DNA of 64,000 nucleotides from Paraburkholderia nodosa DSM 21604 (GTDB taxonomy: Bacteria > Pseudomonadota > Gammaproteobacteria > Burkholderiales > Burkholderiaceae), in NCBI RefSeq assembly GCF_000519185.1, contig NZ_JAFA01000007.1, positions 283,830-347,829 on the forward strand, given 5' to 3'. This document shows, in pieces, positions 1 through 10,097 of the stretch. Numbering within the stretch: the first letter of the stretch is position 1; each line of letters opens with the position of its first letter. The notes below the pieces were generated by a model. It ran no database searches, was not told the DNA's origin, and saw nothing but the letters and a program-made list of their open reading frames with translations. The translations under genes were made by a program, and so were the position numbers.

Positions 1-298
1 CCGCCTGCCCGGTGGCTACTGACAGACTCCCGGCTTACTGTCCGGAGGAATGGCGTCCCGCTTGCGCACTCAGCAAAGGGTTTGCTTTCTGCTGTCAAGC
101 GCAAAGTCAAGCGGTCGGATGATTCAGCCAGCCTTTGCGCAGGGGCGCTCGTTCGTGTTTGTGGCCATTGCAGGCAGGCTGTACGACTATGGCAGATGAA
201 CAGATAACGCGAAGCGGTCGCTCCACCGCGGCGGAATCTCGGGCGTCCCAGAATGCGTCGTCCGCGATGCCATGGGGAGCGGCCCGCGCGGGCATCGG
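1..298. other. Left edge without a recognisable gene
   Basis: Nothing with convincing coding character was recognised. The stretch lies downstream of the minus-strand permease operon that ends at 299. It may hold that operon's terminator or the promoter of a gene outside the window, but no clear hairpin with a T-tract was seen. Confidence 0.4.
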
Positions 299-1552
299 TC
301 AGCCTCCGGTGAGCAGCCGCGCACAGAGGGAGACAAGCAGCGCCGGCAGCATGACGACGCTCCCCACCGCGAGGAACCGGAAGAAACCCACGTGCTCCCC
401 TTCGCGGCGGATCGCCGTGAGCCACAGGATGGTGGCGAGCGATCCGGTGATGGACAGATTCGGACCCAGATCGACGCCGATCAGCAAGGCGTCGACGACA
501 CGCTGCGGACTATGTGCCTGCAGCAGCGTGGCACTTGCGATCAGTCCCGCCGGCAGGTTATTGATCACGTTGCTCGTGAACGCGATGGTTGTGCCCGCCA
601 ACGCGGCCGTGCCCGATGCGTTCTGTACGGTGGAGGTTTCCAGCATGCGGGCAAGCATGCGGATCACGCCGGTGTGATCCAGTGCCTCAACCAGCACGAA
701 AAGCCCCGCCACGAGCGGCATCACGCTCCACGATACGTCCTTCAGCAGCGGCCAGGGTGCGGCGCGATCGCGCCACAACACGACCACGCTCGTCAGCACG
801 CCGAGGATCGCCGTCGGCAGTCCCAGCTGCAGATCAAGCGAGGAGACCAACAGCAGGACAAGCGCCGTCACCCCGATGCCCGCGAGCGCGACGGGCCCAC
901 CGGCGGACAGGCCGACCACCGGCAGATCGGTTTCGCAGGTCCCGGCCAGTTCGCGGCGTTGTGACCAGCGCAGCATGATGAAAGTCACGACGATCGACGG
1001 CATGGATGGCAGCGCGAAACGCGCCAGCCAGCTGCCCAGCGCGGGCATGTGATTGCCGTACAGCACCAGATTGGCCGGGTTCGAGATCGGCAGCATGAAG
1101 CTCGCGGCATTCGCGATCAGCGCGCAGACGAACAGCAGCGGCAGCGGCGCAGTTTTCGCCTTTCTGGCCACCGCGAACACCGCCGGGGTTAGCACGACCG
1201 CGGTCGCGTCGTTGGACAGGAATGTCGTGGTCACCACGCCGACCAGATAGACCAACGCAAACAGCCGTCGTGGAGAGCCGCGGGCGTGATTTACCGCGAG
1301 CACGGCGACCCAGTTGAAGAGTCCCTCCCGCCTGCCAACCTCCGAGAGCAGCATCATGCCGGTGAGGAACAGATAGACATCGGTGCCTTTTGCGACCGCG
1401 TGCCATGCCAGGTTCACCGGCAGCAGGCCTAGCCCCTGGAGCAGGATGGCGCCCGAGACAGCCCAGATCGCCTCGGGCCAGTTGAACGGTCGGGCAATCA
1501 CGCCAGCGGTCGCCAGCGCGGCAATGCACCAGGAAAGAAGAACGGGATTCAT
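299..1552 (-). CDS. ArsB/SLC13-type (ion transporter superfamily) membrane permease
   Basis: This 417-residue polytopic membrane protein resembles the ArsB/NhaD/SLC13 ion-transporter superfamily. The features are a run of about ten hydrophobic segments, the TTFLSNDATAVVLTPAV motif near residues 108-125, a conserved SNPANLVLYGNHMP loop near 155, and a second TSNVINNLPAG motif near 325. The paired N/D-rich re-entrant motifs are typical of anion/arsenite exchangers. The protein would sit in the inner membrane and move an anion or oxyanion. It is the last gene of a four-gene minus-strand operon, 34 bp after the MFS gene and preceded by two repeat proteins. No arsR, arsC or arsA is nearby, so arsenite specificity is not supported and the substrate is unknown. 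The operon is probably driven by the sigma54 promoter at 4247-4262. Confidence 0.8.
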   Translation of the reverse strand: MNPVLLSWCIAALATAGVIARPFNWPEAIWAVSGAILLQGLGLLPVNLAWHAVAKGTDVYLFLTGMMLLSEVGRREGLFNWVAVLAVNHARGSPRRLFALVYLVGVVTTTFLSNDATAVVLTPAVFAVARKAKTAPLPLLFVCALIANAASFMLPISNPANLVLYGNHMPALGSWLARFALPSMPSIVVTFIMLRWSQRRELAGTCETDLPVVGLSAGGPVALAGIGVTALVLLLVSSLDLQLGLPTAILGVLTSVVVLWRDRAAPWPLLKDVSWSVMPLVAGLFVLVEALDHTGVIRMLARMLETSTVQNASGTAALAGTTIAFTSNVINNLPAGLIASATLLQAHSPQRVVDALLIGVDLGPNLSITGSLATILWLTAIRREGEHVGFFRFLAVGSVVMLPALLVSLCARLLTGG

Positions 1553-1586
1553 AGGTTCAAACTGTCAATGTGCGCGTGAACTGCCA

Positions 1587-2831
1587 TCACCCGGTTGCGG
1601 TCACAGCACCGCGACCGGGTTTCGGCTCCGCTTCGGCGCGGCATGCATGCCGCACCGCGTGTCCGAAGCCCAGCCAGAGGGCAAGCGAGCCCGTTGACAC
1701 CGCACCCAGTGCGAAGAACGCGCTCGCATATCCCAAGCGCTGCGCCAGCAGTCCGCCCAGCGCAGGACTGAGTGCGGCGCCGATGCCCTGGACCGTCATC
1801 ACGACGCCTTGACCCACGTTCACGCGTCCCGAGCCCTGCAGCAGGCGCACGACCAGCGCCGGCACAACCACGCTCTGCAGGCCCGCACCCACGCCGTCCA
1901 GCACCTGCACGGGCCACACGCCCCACGCATTCAGCAGGGCCGCCGCGACCATGCCGCGTACCGGTAGCGCGAAGTAAGTGATGAGCATCACCCACCAGTA
2001 GCCACAACGAAGGATCAGCCGGGGCGCAAGCCACGCAGCGGCAACCATTACGAGCTGCGCAATCACGATGGTCTTCGCGGTGAACGCGCCCGGATCACCC
2101 TGATGCGCCGCGACGATCGCCATCCCGTAGAGCGGCAGCATCGCGGCGTTACCCAGGTGAAAGAGGGCCAGCGACGCGGCCAGCAGCAGCAAAGGCCGGC
2201 TGTGAAACAGGATCGCCAGACCACTCGCATGGCGGTCGTCGCGCGGTTGCGTCGACGTGTCCAGCCCGCGCGCGCAGTCGTGATCAATGGCGCTGCCGGG
2301 AATCAGCAGGACGCTCAGGATCATCAGCGCCCCGAAAACCGCGGCGAGGACGAACACCGCGCCCAGGCCGAAACGCCAGCCGAGCCAGCCCGACAGGGCC
2401 GCGCCGGCAACGTTGCCGCCGTGGTTAGCCACCTGGTTGCGGCCGAACTGGCGGTCGAATCCGCGCTGACGCACGATGCCGAGCGTAATCCCCGCCACTG
2501 CGGGACCGAGCAGAGCGCCTGTTACGGCGGCGACGATCTGTGACGCGGCGACCGACCAGAAGCCATGCGACACCCACAGCGCGAGAGAGCCGAGTGTCGT
2601 TATGGCACCGGCGACGATGATCACCGCGCGCTTGTGCGTTGTAGCGTCGACGAGCGCCCCCGCCGGAGAGGCCGCGATCATCCCCGCGATGCCGCCGAGT
2701 GTCATCACCGTGCCGATCGTGCCGGCGCTCCAGCCGCGGTCCAGCAGGAGGACGCCGATAAACGGCCCGACGCCGGCTTGTACGTCGGCCATGAAGAAGT
2801 TGAGCGCCTCGAGTGCGCGGGCCGGTTTCAT
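1587..2831 (-). CDS. Major facilitator superfamily transporter
   Basis: A 414-residue protein with about twelve hydrophobic helices and MFS character. The first half contains GGIAGMIAASPAGALVDATTHKR near residues 47-69, an analogue of the loop 2-3 motif GxLaDrxGrr, and a second-half repeat begins near residue 210. It starts with MKPARALEALNFFMADVQAG, a form seen in drug/metabolite efflux-type MFS proteins of Burkholderia. The gene begins 12 bp after the upstream repeat protein ends and is followed after 34 bp by the ArsB-like permease, so it belongs to the same operon. The substrate is unknown. Pairing of two carriers of different families suggests import/export of one inducing compound (inference). 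Confidence 0.85.
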   Translation of the reverse strand: MKPARALEALNFFMADVQAGVGPFIGVLLLDRGWSAGTIGTVMTLGGIAGMIAASPAGALVDATTHKRAVIIVAGAITTLGSLALWVSHGFWSVAASQIVAAVTGALLGPAVAGITLGIVRQRGFDRQFGRNQVANHGGNVAGAALSGWLGWRFGLGAVFVLAAVFGALMILSVLLIPGSAIDHDCARGLDTSTQPRDDRHASGLAILFHSRPLLLLAASLALFHLGNAAMLPLYGMAIVAAHQGDPGAFTAKTIVIAQLVMVAAAWLAPRLILRCGYWWVMLITYFALPVRGMVAAALLNAWGVWPVQVLDGVGAGLQSVVVPALVVRLLQGSGRVNVGQGVVMTVQGIGAALSPALGGLLAQRLGYASAFFALGAVSTGSLALWLGFGHAVRHACRAEAEPKPGRGAVTATG

Positions 2832-2843
2832 GGCACTGACCGC

Positions 2844-3404
2844 TCAGGCCGTGCCGGCAGGATCGGCCGTGCTGTCGACGAGTTCGGCGATCTCGTCCAC
2901 GTCGATCGTGCAGCCGTACTTCGTCTTCACGCCGCGCCCCCAGACCTGCACATGGATACCGGGGCACAAATAGTCAGCGAGTTCCGCGGCGGCGTGCGCC
3001 GGCATGCGCAGTGAGGTGCCGTCCGCGAGCAGCGCTCCGCGCACCTCGCCCTTTGGCCCGTGCAGCGTTAACACGACTTCTCCGGCTGCTTCCATCGGCC
3101 TGGGTTCGAGTTTCGGCGGTTCCTCGCCCTCGCGGCCCGGGCCGTTGTCGAGGATTTCCACGCCCTGGTCCGACGTGACCAGCACGGCTGCGATCACGTC
3201 GGCAACGCGAGGTTTGACACCCCGCACGCGCACGCGATCGCCAGGCGCGACATGCCGCGTGAGCTGTTTCGCCAGGTGGGGTGGGACATGGACCTGCCGG
3301 CGGTCATCAAGAATCAGACCGTCAACAACGCCATGCGGATTGAGCAGAAACTGCGAAACCCGGCCGCGGATTTGCGCAAGACAGGCGGGATCGATCCAGT
3401 GCAT
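2844..3404 (-). CDS. Repeat protein without signal peptide, paralogue of the 3453-4214 product
   Basis: A 186-residue protein not matched to a named family. It is built from two copies of a ~50-residue unit. Unit 1 begins near residue 14 (GRVSQFLLNPHGVVDGLILDD) and unit 2 near residue 108 (GEVVLTLHGPKGEVRGALL). Each has G-x-[V]-x2-[FL]-x3-[PG]-x-G-x2-[DR]-G-x-[LI]-L-x-D followed by a [VLM]P-rich turn and a C[PG]G-like GxxVxVxG strand, so an OB-fold-like beta barrel is plausible. No signal peptide is visible, unlike the upstream paralogue, so this copy is probably cytoplasmic. It lies 48 bp after the paralogue and 12 bp before the MFS gene in the same operon. The family is unknown to me. Confidence 0.7.
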   Translation of the reverse strand: MHWIDPACLAQIRGRVSQFLLNPHGVVDGLILDDRRQVHVPPHLAKQLTRHVAPGDRVRVRGVKPRVADVIAAVLVTSDQGVEILDNGPGREGEEPPKLEPRPMEAAGEVVLTLHGPKGEVRGALLADGTSLRMPAHAAAELADYLCPGIHVQVWGRGVKTKYGCTIDVDEIAELVDSTADPAGTA

Positions 3405-3452
3405 GGTTCAACGCTCCTTCAAAGGGGGAAGAAAATCGGCTGGTGCAGCGAC

Positions 3453-4214
3453 TTACCTCGGTGCGCTGTCGTAGAGGCTCACCATCCGCCCCGGCACGCC
3501 GAACAGGGTTGCCTGAAGCGCTTCGCCGTACTGGTTACGCGTGCCATAGCCCGCCGCAGCGACCTCGATGCCAGGCTTCAGGAGGTCGATGAACTGTTGT
3601 GCGGCAGGCGGGGTGAGTTTTATGACCGTGCCGTCACGCAGCAGCACGCCGTCAGGTTCGCCACGCGGGGCCGTCGTCACCTGGAGAATCGTGCCGCGTG
3701 CGGTTAGCCGGACGAGGCCCGCACCACGCAAGGCCGGCGGCAGGCGCCCCGCATCGGGCGGGCCAGGTGGCTGGTCGACAAGTTGCTGGCCCGTACGTGC
3801 GTTCCGGATCTGCTGGGCCTTGATGTCCCCACTGCTGTCGCGCAGGCCGTCAACGACCACACGGTCGCCTGGCTGCACGAACTCGACGAGTTGTGTGCCC
3901 ATGTGCGGCGGGAAGCTTACGAGCGTGCCGTCGTCCAGCAGGAAGCCGTCGACGTCGCCCTCCGGATTGATGGTGAAGCGGCGAACGAGGCCCTGCGCGA
4001 CCGGCGTTAGCTGTAAGGGCATCGGCGCGGGCGCGGCGGCGACCGCCGGCTCGGGAGGCGGCAGGCCGGCTTGCACCGGAGGCGCGGGTTGAGCGGCGCA
4101 CACCGTTGCAAGTGAAAGAAGGGCGAGCGCGGCTCCGACGCGCGCCCACGCCAGGGTGGGCCTCAACGGCGCCGATACGCGCAGTGGCGTTGAGGAGAGC
4201 AAGAGTGTTTGCAT
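3453..4214 (-). CDS. Secreted repeat protein, first gene of a sigma54-type operon
   Basis: A 253-residue protein with an N-terminal hydrophobic segment followed by a likely cleavage site (LATVCAAQPAPP near residue 40), so it is probably exported. A Pro/Ala-rich linker precedes two ~50-residue repeats. Repeat 1 starts near residue 75 (GLVRRFTINPEGDVDGFLLD) and repeat 2 near residue 163 (GTILQVTTAPRGEPDGVLLR). The same unit occurs twice in the next gene, giving four copies in the pair. Start ATG 4214 has a GGAG about 10 bases upstream and lies just downstream of the sigma54 promoter at 4247-4262. Function is unknown; binding of a ligand or regulation of the downstream transporters is possible (inference). 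Confidence 0.75.
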   Translation of the reverse strand: MQTLLLSSTPLRVSAPLRPTLAWARVGAALALLSLATVCAAQPAPPVQAGLPPPEPAVAAAPAPMPLQLTPVAQGLVRRFTINPEGDVDGFLLDDGTLVSFPPHMGTQLVEFVQPGDRVVVDGLRDSSGDIKAQQIRNARTGQQLVDQPPGPPDAGRLPPALRGAGLVRLTARGTILQVTTAPRGEPDGVLLRDGTVIKLTPPAAQQFIDLLKPGIEVAAAGYGTRNQYGEALQATLFGVPGRMVSLYDSAPR

Positions 4215-4246
4215 GACGGGCTCCGATCAAGGGACGCCGCATCATG

Positions 4247-4262
4247 TGCAACGATTATGCCA
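4247..4262 (-). promoter_or_regulatory. Sigma54 (RpoN) promoter for the 4214-to-299 operon
   Basis: Read on the minus strand the sequence is TGGCATAATCGTTGCA. This is the TGGCA-N6-TTGCA form, with the invariant GG and GC separated by ten bases as required for the -24/-12 elements. The expected start site near 4235 leaves a ~20-nt leader with a GGAG ribosome-binding site before ATG 4214. The adjacent gene encodes an NtrC-type activator with an intact GAFTGA loop, which supports the assignment. Confidence 0.75.
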
Positions 4263-4303
4263 ATGGGAAACTGTCAACCGGCATGGGCTTCAAGGCGAAT
4301 TTC

Positions 4304-4340
4304 GACGCCGCATGCGTCAGTTTCGTTGACGCCGGGCGTC
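4304..4340. promoter_or_regulatory. Paired inverted repeats, candidate enhancer for the NtrC-type activator
   Basis: Two palindromes share the arms GACGC/GCGTC. The first is at 4304-4318 with a 5-base spacer, the second at 4328-4340 with a 3-base spacer; their centres are about 23 bp (two helical turns) apart. They lie about 45-80 bp upstream of the sigma54 promoter, the usual place for activator-binding sites. The second, close to the end of the regulator gene, could instead be part of a terminator stem. Confidence 0.55.
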
Positions 4341-4356
4341 GGATTGCTGGACAGCT

Positions 4357-5720
<1,364 letters not shown>

Positions 5721-5739
<19 letters not shown>

Positions 5740-7241
5740 GGAATCTCGATTACAAAGCATGCGCCTGAAGGTGACTCGTCAAGGTATGCCCGCCCGCCGT
5801 GCGCCGAGGCGACTTCGCGCACGATCGAGAGGCCAAGGCCCGAGCCATCCGGCCGGCCTGTCACGAACGGCTCAAAAATGCATTCCCGCTGCCCGGGCGG
5901 CACGCCGGCCCCATCGTCAAGAACATCTATCCTGAGGCTCGGGCGGTCGCACTTGAGCTCCCGCGCCGCGACGACCGTGACCACCCCTCCTTCCGGAACA
6001 TGGCGCAGCGCGTTCAGCAGCAGGTTATCGAGCGCGCGCCGCAGTTGTTCCTCATCGAACTGCGGCGGTGCACTGTCGACGCCTGGGCCCTGGTCGAATC
6101 TCGCGACCAGCGTGAGCGTGACCCGACGCTGCTGCGCGAGCTCCCGATGCGACTCGACGACCTTCGCGAGCCACGGCGCGATGCACACCGGCCTGGCATC
6201 GATCTTGATGGGTTGGGTCAACGCGAGCAGGCTGGCGACCTGCGACTCGATGCGGCCGAGCTGGTCCAGCATGAAGCGCAACGCCCCCTCCTGCCGGTCG
6301 CGACTACCGGCCAGCGCGTTCTCAGCCTTCAGCCGCATCGCACCGGCAGGATTGCGGATTTCATGCGCGAGTTGCGCGGCCAGTTTGCCGAGCGCCGCGA
6401 AGTGCTCCTCCCGGGCCAGTTTCCGGCCCAGATCGACCATTTGCTGCTGCAGGCGCTCATTGCGTTCGAGATACCGGTTCAACGCGCCGACGATCACGTC
6501 GAGGTCGCGTTCGCCCAGGTGCGCCAGGCGCGCCGGTCGTGCCGCATCGGTGCCCGGCTCTGCTGACAGCGCCAGCTCGAGCCGCGTCAACTTGCTCTTC
6601 CAGCGGCGCAGCATCAGCGTCACGGCGAGCGCCATGCCCAGTAATGTTGCCAGTATCCCGGCGAGCAGCCAGACCAGCGTCTCACCGTGCTGGCCGAGCG
6701 GCGGCCGGGTGCGGGTAAGCATCCACGCGAAAATGTTTTCCGCTCCGGTGACCGGACAGGCCACCGCGACTACCGCATCCGGGCCGTTAGAGATGACATT
6801 CGAGGCGGTGCCGTGCGTCGATGCCGACGAGCGGAGGGTATGCAGGATGAGGGGTGTCTCGGCGTCGGGGATGTCGCGCTTGATGCCGCTGCCTTCGTAG
6901 GTTGGAAACGCATAGGCCAGAAAGCCGGCTGACGCAATGCCGGGCTGGACCGCACGGCTCCAGAAGCCACCTTCCACACCCGGGGACTGCGCAAGCACAG
7001 TATCGAGCACCGCATGCATCAGATCGATGTTCGCCGCGGACGAACCCGCGAGCGACGCCGACCGGCTGTAGCGGACCGACACGGCATCGCACATCGAAGC
7101 GGCGTGCAGCCTCGCCGCGGCGATCTGCTGACTCTCACCCGATGTCGCCATAAACCAGATCAGCGCCACCAGCACCGCACAGATGCCTGCCACCAGTGCC
7201 CAGAGTGTGGCGAGTTGTGTTGAAAATGAAGGTCGGGTCAT
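5721..7241 (-). CDS. Membrane sensor histidine kinase
   Basis: A 506-residue kinase partnered with the NtrC-type regulator that it overlaps. It has an N-terminal transmembrane helix (ATLWALVAGICAVLVALIW), a ~180-residue extracytoplasmic sensor, and a second helix (WLLAGILATLLGMALAVTLM) near residue 200. A HAMP-like linker, an H-box with LAHEIRNPAG (phospho-accepting His), and a GHKL ATPase domain with N-box NLLLNALRHV and G-boxes DDGAGVPPG and GSGLGLSIVREV follow. A longer frame exists but would begin with a TTG; ATG 7241 (MTRPSFSTQ) directly precedes the first helix and is preferred. The sensed ligand is unknown; the sensor has no recognisable PAS motif. Confidence 0.9.
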
Positions 7242-7524
7242 CCGGGTCGTCCGCAATACCGCACTCGCCGTGCAGACGCATTTCAGCAAGGTGCGCCGGG
7301 TTTGAGCACGGTGGCTCCATCGCGATGTCAGTCGCTCATCTTGTGCCAGACATCATAGCCGACCGCCCATTTGCGACAAAACCGGCAAGCGTGGGCATGT
7401 TCGCTTCCCGTATTTTGGGCTCGCCGAAACGAACGTTCAGCACAGCGGAAGAGCATGCTGACAACTTCACATGTAAACCGGACTGGATGGAGCGGACCTG
7501 ACCTGACCCATTGGGATCGCCCGG
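7242..7524. other. Intergenic region upstream of the two-component operon
   Basis: No gene was recognised. The 280 bp separate the end of the GGDEF gene from the kinase start and should contain the kinase promoter. I saw no convincing sigma70 or sigma54 consensus and no strong terminator hairpin. Confidence 0.4.
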
Positions 7525-9033
7525 TTAAGGCGAAACCCCGCCGCCTGCCGCGACAACCGCGTTTCTTCCTTGTCTTTTGGCCGCGTATAGCGCCAGATCC
7601 GCCGATTTCGTCAGATGATCCAGAGAGGAGGGTGGGGAGCGCCGGCCGGTCGCACATCCAATGCTAACTGTGAAAGGGGGAATTGCCGCAGATGACCCTG
7701 TCGGTCGACCGTATTCGACCTCCCGACGTATGGCCTCTCCGGTCTGAAGTGCGCCTGCTTCGTTTGTGTTGGGCAGCACGACAACAAACTCCTCACCGCC
7801 ATATCGCGCTGCGAGTTCGCCACGACGACGCACGTGTCGATTGATACATTCAGCCAGATGCTTGAGTGCAATGTCACCTTGAGCGTGACCGTGCTTGTCG
7901 TTGTACTGTTTGAAATTATCTGCATCAACGAAAAGCAGCGATAAAGGATCGTCGGTGCGCTGCAGCCTTGCCCACTCGGTTTCCAGAACATCATCGAGGA
8001 CGCGGCGGTTTCTGAGCCCTGTCAGCGGGTCGGTTTGCGTTAGATCCGTGAGCAGCACATGCGTCTTTGCGTGATCCCTCAGCGCGAAAGCCAGGAGCCA
8101 GACTACGGTGCCGAACGCGAGGCTTACAGAAAAGGCCGAAACTCCGATGATCCATGACAGTCGTCTCCAGGCGGCCAGGACGTCGCTTTTCGCGGGCGCG
8201 ACGACAGCGATAAGCGGTGTGCCGGGAACACGCTGAAAAGTGTACAGACGCTGAACGCCGTCCAGGGACGAAGTGGCCGCATAGAAACCGGAATCTTGCG
8301 CCACCATACGAGGAAACGTGGGTGAGTGACCCAGGTTGACCATCCTGGCCTGGCTAATCGGGGGATTTCTGGCCACGAGCGTACCGTCTTCACGAACGAT
8401 CGCAGTGATGCCGTTCGGCCCCACGTCCAGCTTGGCAAGAAGTTGTTTGAAATATCCGATGTCAACAGCAACAACCGCTACACCGCCAAATGAACCGTCG
8501 GGTCGATTCACTCTTCGTGTCATCGCGATTGACTGCGCACCCGATCGCGAACGTGCCCGGTAGACAGATGACACATAGAGTCCAGCATTCGCGGACTGTC
8601 GCTGCGCGATGAAGTAGTCCCGATCGCTGAAGTCCCAGGCATGAGAACTGGAGCAACAGCCATCGATTACCCGACCATGATCATCCGTGATTCCCATGCC
8701 GGTGACATAGGCGGCAGCGGTACGATTGAACAGCAACTCATGACGCAGGCCCGGATCCATAGCCTGAACTGCAGGATTATCCAGTGCAGTGATCAAACTA
8801 CGCAGTGAATTGTCAGATGTTTCAACGGTCCGGGCGATGTTGCTCACAAGAACGGCGGTGACGTTTTTTGATGTTTCGTGAGCATGTTCGATGGCGGCGT
8901 CGCGAGATGCCCAAAGCGTGAACAGGCTGATCGCCAACACGCCTAGCGCCATTACGCTGCCTAGCGCCCCGACGACCAAAGCGTGGCGGCCTGCAAATAC
9001 GGCGAATCTTCCGGTGGCGATAGAAGCGGACAC
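7525..9033 (-). CDS. Membrane-bound diguanylate cyclase (GGDEF)
   Basis: A 502-residue protein with an N-terminal membrane helix (VVGALGSVMALGVLAISLFTLW), a ~250-residue periplasmic sensor of dCache type, a second helix near residue 285 (WIIGVSAFSVSLAFGTVVWLLAF) and a C-terminal GGDEF domain. The active-site loop reads YGGEEFVVVLP and the preceding DADNFKQYND segment carries the metal-binding Asp, so c-di-GMP synthesis is expected. The usual RxxD inhibitory-site motif is not obvious. The start is GTG at 9033 and no strong Shine-Dalgarno sequence is visible. The gene has its own upstream region, which contains the structured element at 9192-9286. Confidence 0.92.
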   Translation of the reverse strand: MSASIATGRFAVFAGRHALVVGALGSVMALGVLAISLFTLWASRDAAIEHAHETSKNVTAVLVSNIARTVETSDNSLRSLITALDNPAVQAMDPGLRHELLFNRTAAAYVTGMGITDDHGRVIDGCCSSSHAWDFSDRDYFIAQRQSANAGLYVSSVYRARSRSGAQSIAMTRRVNRPDGSFGGVAVVAVDIGYFKQLLAKLDVGPNGITAIVREDGTLVARNPPISQARMVNLGHSPTFPRMVAQDSGFYAATSSLDGVQRLYTFQRVPGTPLIAVVAPAKSDVLAAWRRLSWIIGVSAFSVSLAFGTVVWLLAFALRDHAKTHVLLTDLTQTDPLTGLRNRRVLDDVLETEWARLQRTDDPLSLLFVDADNFKQYNDKHGHAQGDIALKHLAECINRHVRRRGELAARYGGEEFVVVLPNTNEAGALQTGEAIRREVEYGRPTGSSAAIPPFTVSIGCATGRRSPPSSLDHLTKSADLALYAAKRQGRNAVVAAGGGVSP

Positions 9034-9191
9034 AGTAAGGGCTATAGTCTCAAATACTAGGAGGAACGTCGTCGTGCGCAGTCGCGCAAGACTATCGAAC
9101 CTGTATGGCGGATGCTGCGCAAACGAACAGCCAGTTGCTGCGAGTAATCGATGACCGGGTTTACGGCATAGGGCATGAAAGATAAAGTCCC

Positions 9192-9286
9192 CCGCGCCTT
9201 AAGCAACCGAGACCCTGGAAAGTAACAGCAGTCACTGAGCTAAAGGCGCGGTACCTGGGGCTCGGAAGCAACGGGATTTAGCCCGG
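9192..9286. other. Potential structured RNA element with pseudoknot-like pairing
   Basis: CCGCGCCTT at 9192-9200 pairs perfectly with AAGGCGCGG at 9243-9251. Between them, CCGAG at 9207-9211, extended by CCC at 9213-9215, can pair with CTCGG at 9261-9265 extended by GGG at 9257-9259, beyond the first stem. The order of arms is that of an H-type pseudoknot. A small CGGG/CCCG hairpin follows at 9272-9286. The element lies between the GGDEF gene start and the broken marR gene. It could be a leader RNA, a bidirectional terminator or chance; no known riboswitch consensus was recognised. Confidence 0.3.
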
Positions 9287-9309
9287 TGAGAGTGCACGTC
9301 GAGAAAGCG

Positions 9310-9785
9310 CTACGCCTCGAGCGGCGCCCGGCTTTGCTGATTGTTCAGGCTGACGAACTTGCTCAGCAGGCGTATCAGGTTCACAGCGTCCTCCTCGGAC
9401 ATCCCTGCGAAAAGCGTGTCTCGCAGATCGCGCACGGACGGCGTCAGACGGGCCAGCATTGCCTGGACCGCTGGCGTGCGGGTAAGACAACGTTGTCGCC
9501 TCGGCAGCATCTCCCTGACGATCCAGCCTTTGTTCTCCAGGCGCGCGGCGATGTCCGCGGCAGTCGAGGTGTCGAGCGCCACCTTTTGTGCGAGCGTGAC
9601 CTGGTCGAGCCCGGGGCATTCGTCGAGCATGCGGAGGATGGCGTACTGCACGGGGTGACGTCGCGTCCCAGCTTTTCGTAAAACATGGCCACCGCGATCT
9701 GGTGCGCGCGGCGGATCAGATGGCCGGGCTCTTCGTAGAGATCCAGAGGCGGTCGGTCCCCGTCAGCAACATTGCGTCTTTTCAT
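9310..9785 (-). pseudogene. MarR-family regulator broken by a one-base deletion
   Basis: The N-terminal part from ATG 9785 (MKRRNVADGD) reads to YEKLGRDVTP. It continues in another frame with VQYAILRMLDECPGLDQVTL through a winged-helix core (DIAARLENKGWIVREMLPR) to the end at 9310. Restoring one base in the CACGGGGTGAC tract near 9651 joins the two into a ~158-residue MarR protein of normal length. MarR proteins usually repress a divergent aromatic-compound gene, and a remnant of a ring-hydroxylating oxygenase does lie on the opposite strand. Either the gene is inactive or there is a sequencing error. Confidence 0.75.
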
Positions 9786-9875
9786 GGCAAGGTCAGGTGT
9801 GATTCTTCGGCCAGCATTTGAATACCGCAACCGTTCAGGGAAAACCAGTATACCGTGCGCCTTGAAGCCCGCTAG

Positions 9876-10097
9876 GGGAAGATTTTCGCCGAGGATCTAG
9901 AGATGCTCGAGCGGCAGCAACAGAACCTGCTGGCGTGGCCGGATCGCCCGCTGGTGAAGCTCAAGATCAATGCCGGCGGTGAGCTGTCGCGCGAGGTGAT
10001 CGATCGCCTGCTGGCCGGGGAGCGCGCGCGACAGGCCGGGCGTCCGGTCATGCCGACGGTGCCCGCGAAGGAGGCTCCGCGACCGCCGCGACGTTGA
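9876..10097 (+). pseudogene. C-terminal remnant of a Rieske ring-hydroxylating oxygenase alpha subunit
   Basis: An in-frame TAG at 9873-9875 precedes a frame reading IFAEDLEMLERQQQNLLAW and ending in KLKINAGGELSREVIDRLL and a short tail. This is the C-terminal pattern of vanillate/phthalate-type oxygenase large subunits, in which the helix EDxxMLExQQ packs near the catalytic domain. About 300 N-terminal residues, including the Rieske cluster and mononuclear iron ligands, are missing. It overlaps the start of the reductase remnant as TGATG, consistent with an ancestral oxygenase-reductase operon. Confidence 0.6.

Noticed and set aside
299..1552. Arsenic-resistance operon
   Set aside because: The permease is ArsB-like, but there is no arsR, arsC or arsA nearby and the neighbours are unrelated.
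9192..9251. tRNA-like segment on the minus strand (acceptor-like CCGCGCC/GGCGCGG and TAGCTCAGT)
   Set aside because: Only 60 nt, with no proper D-stem partner or T-arm; kept only as a structured element.
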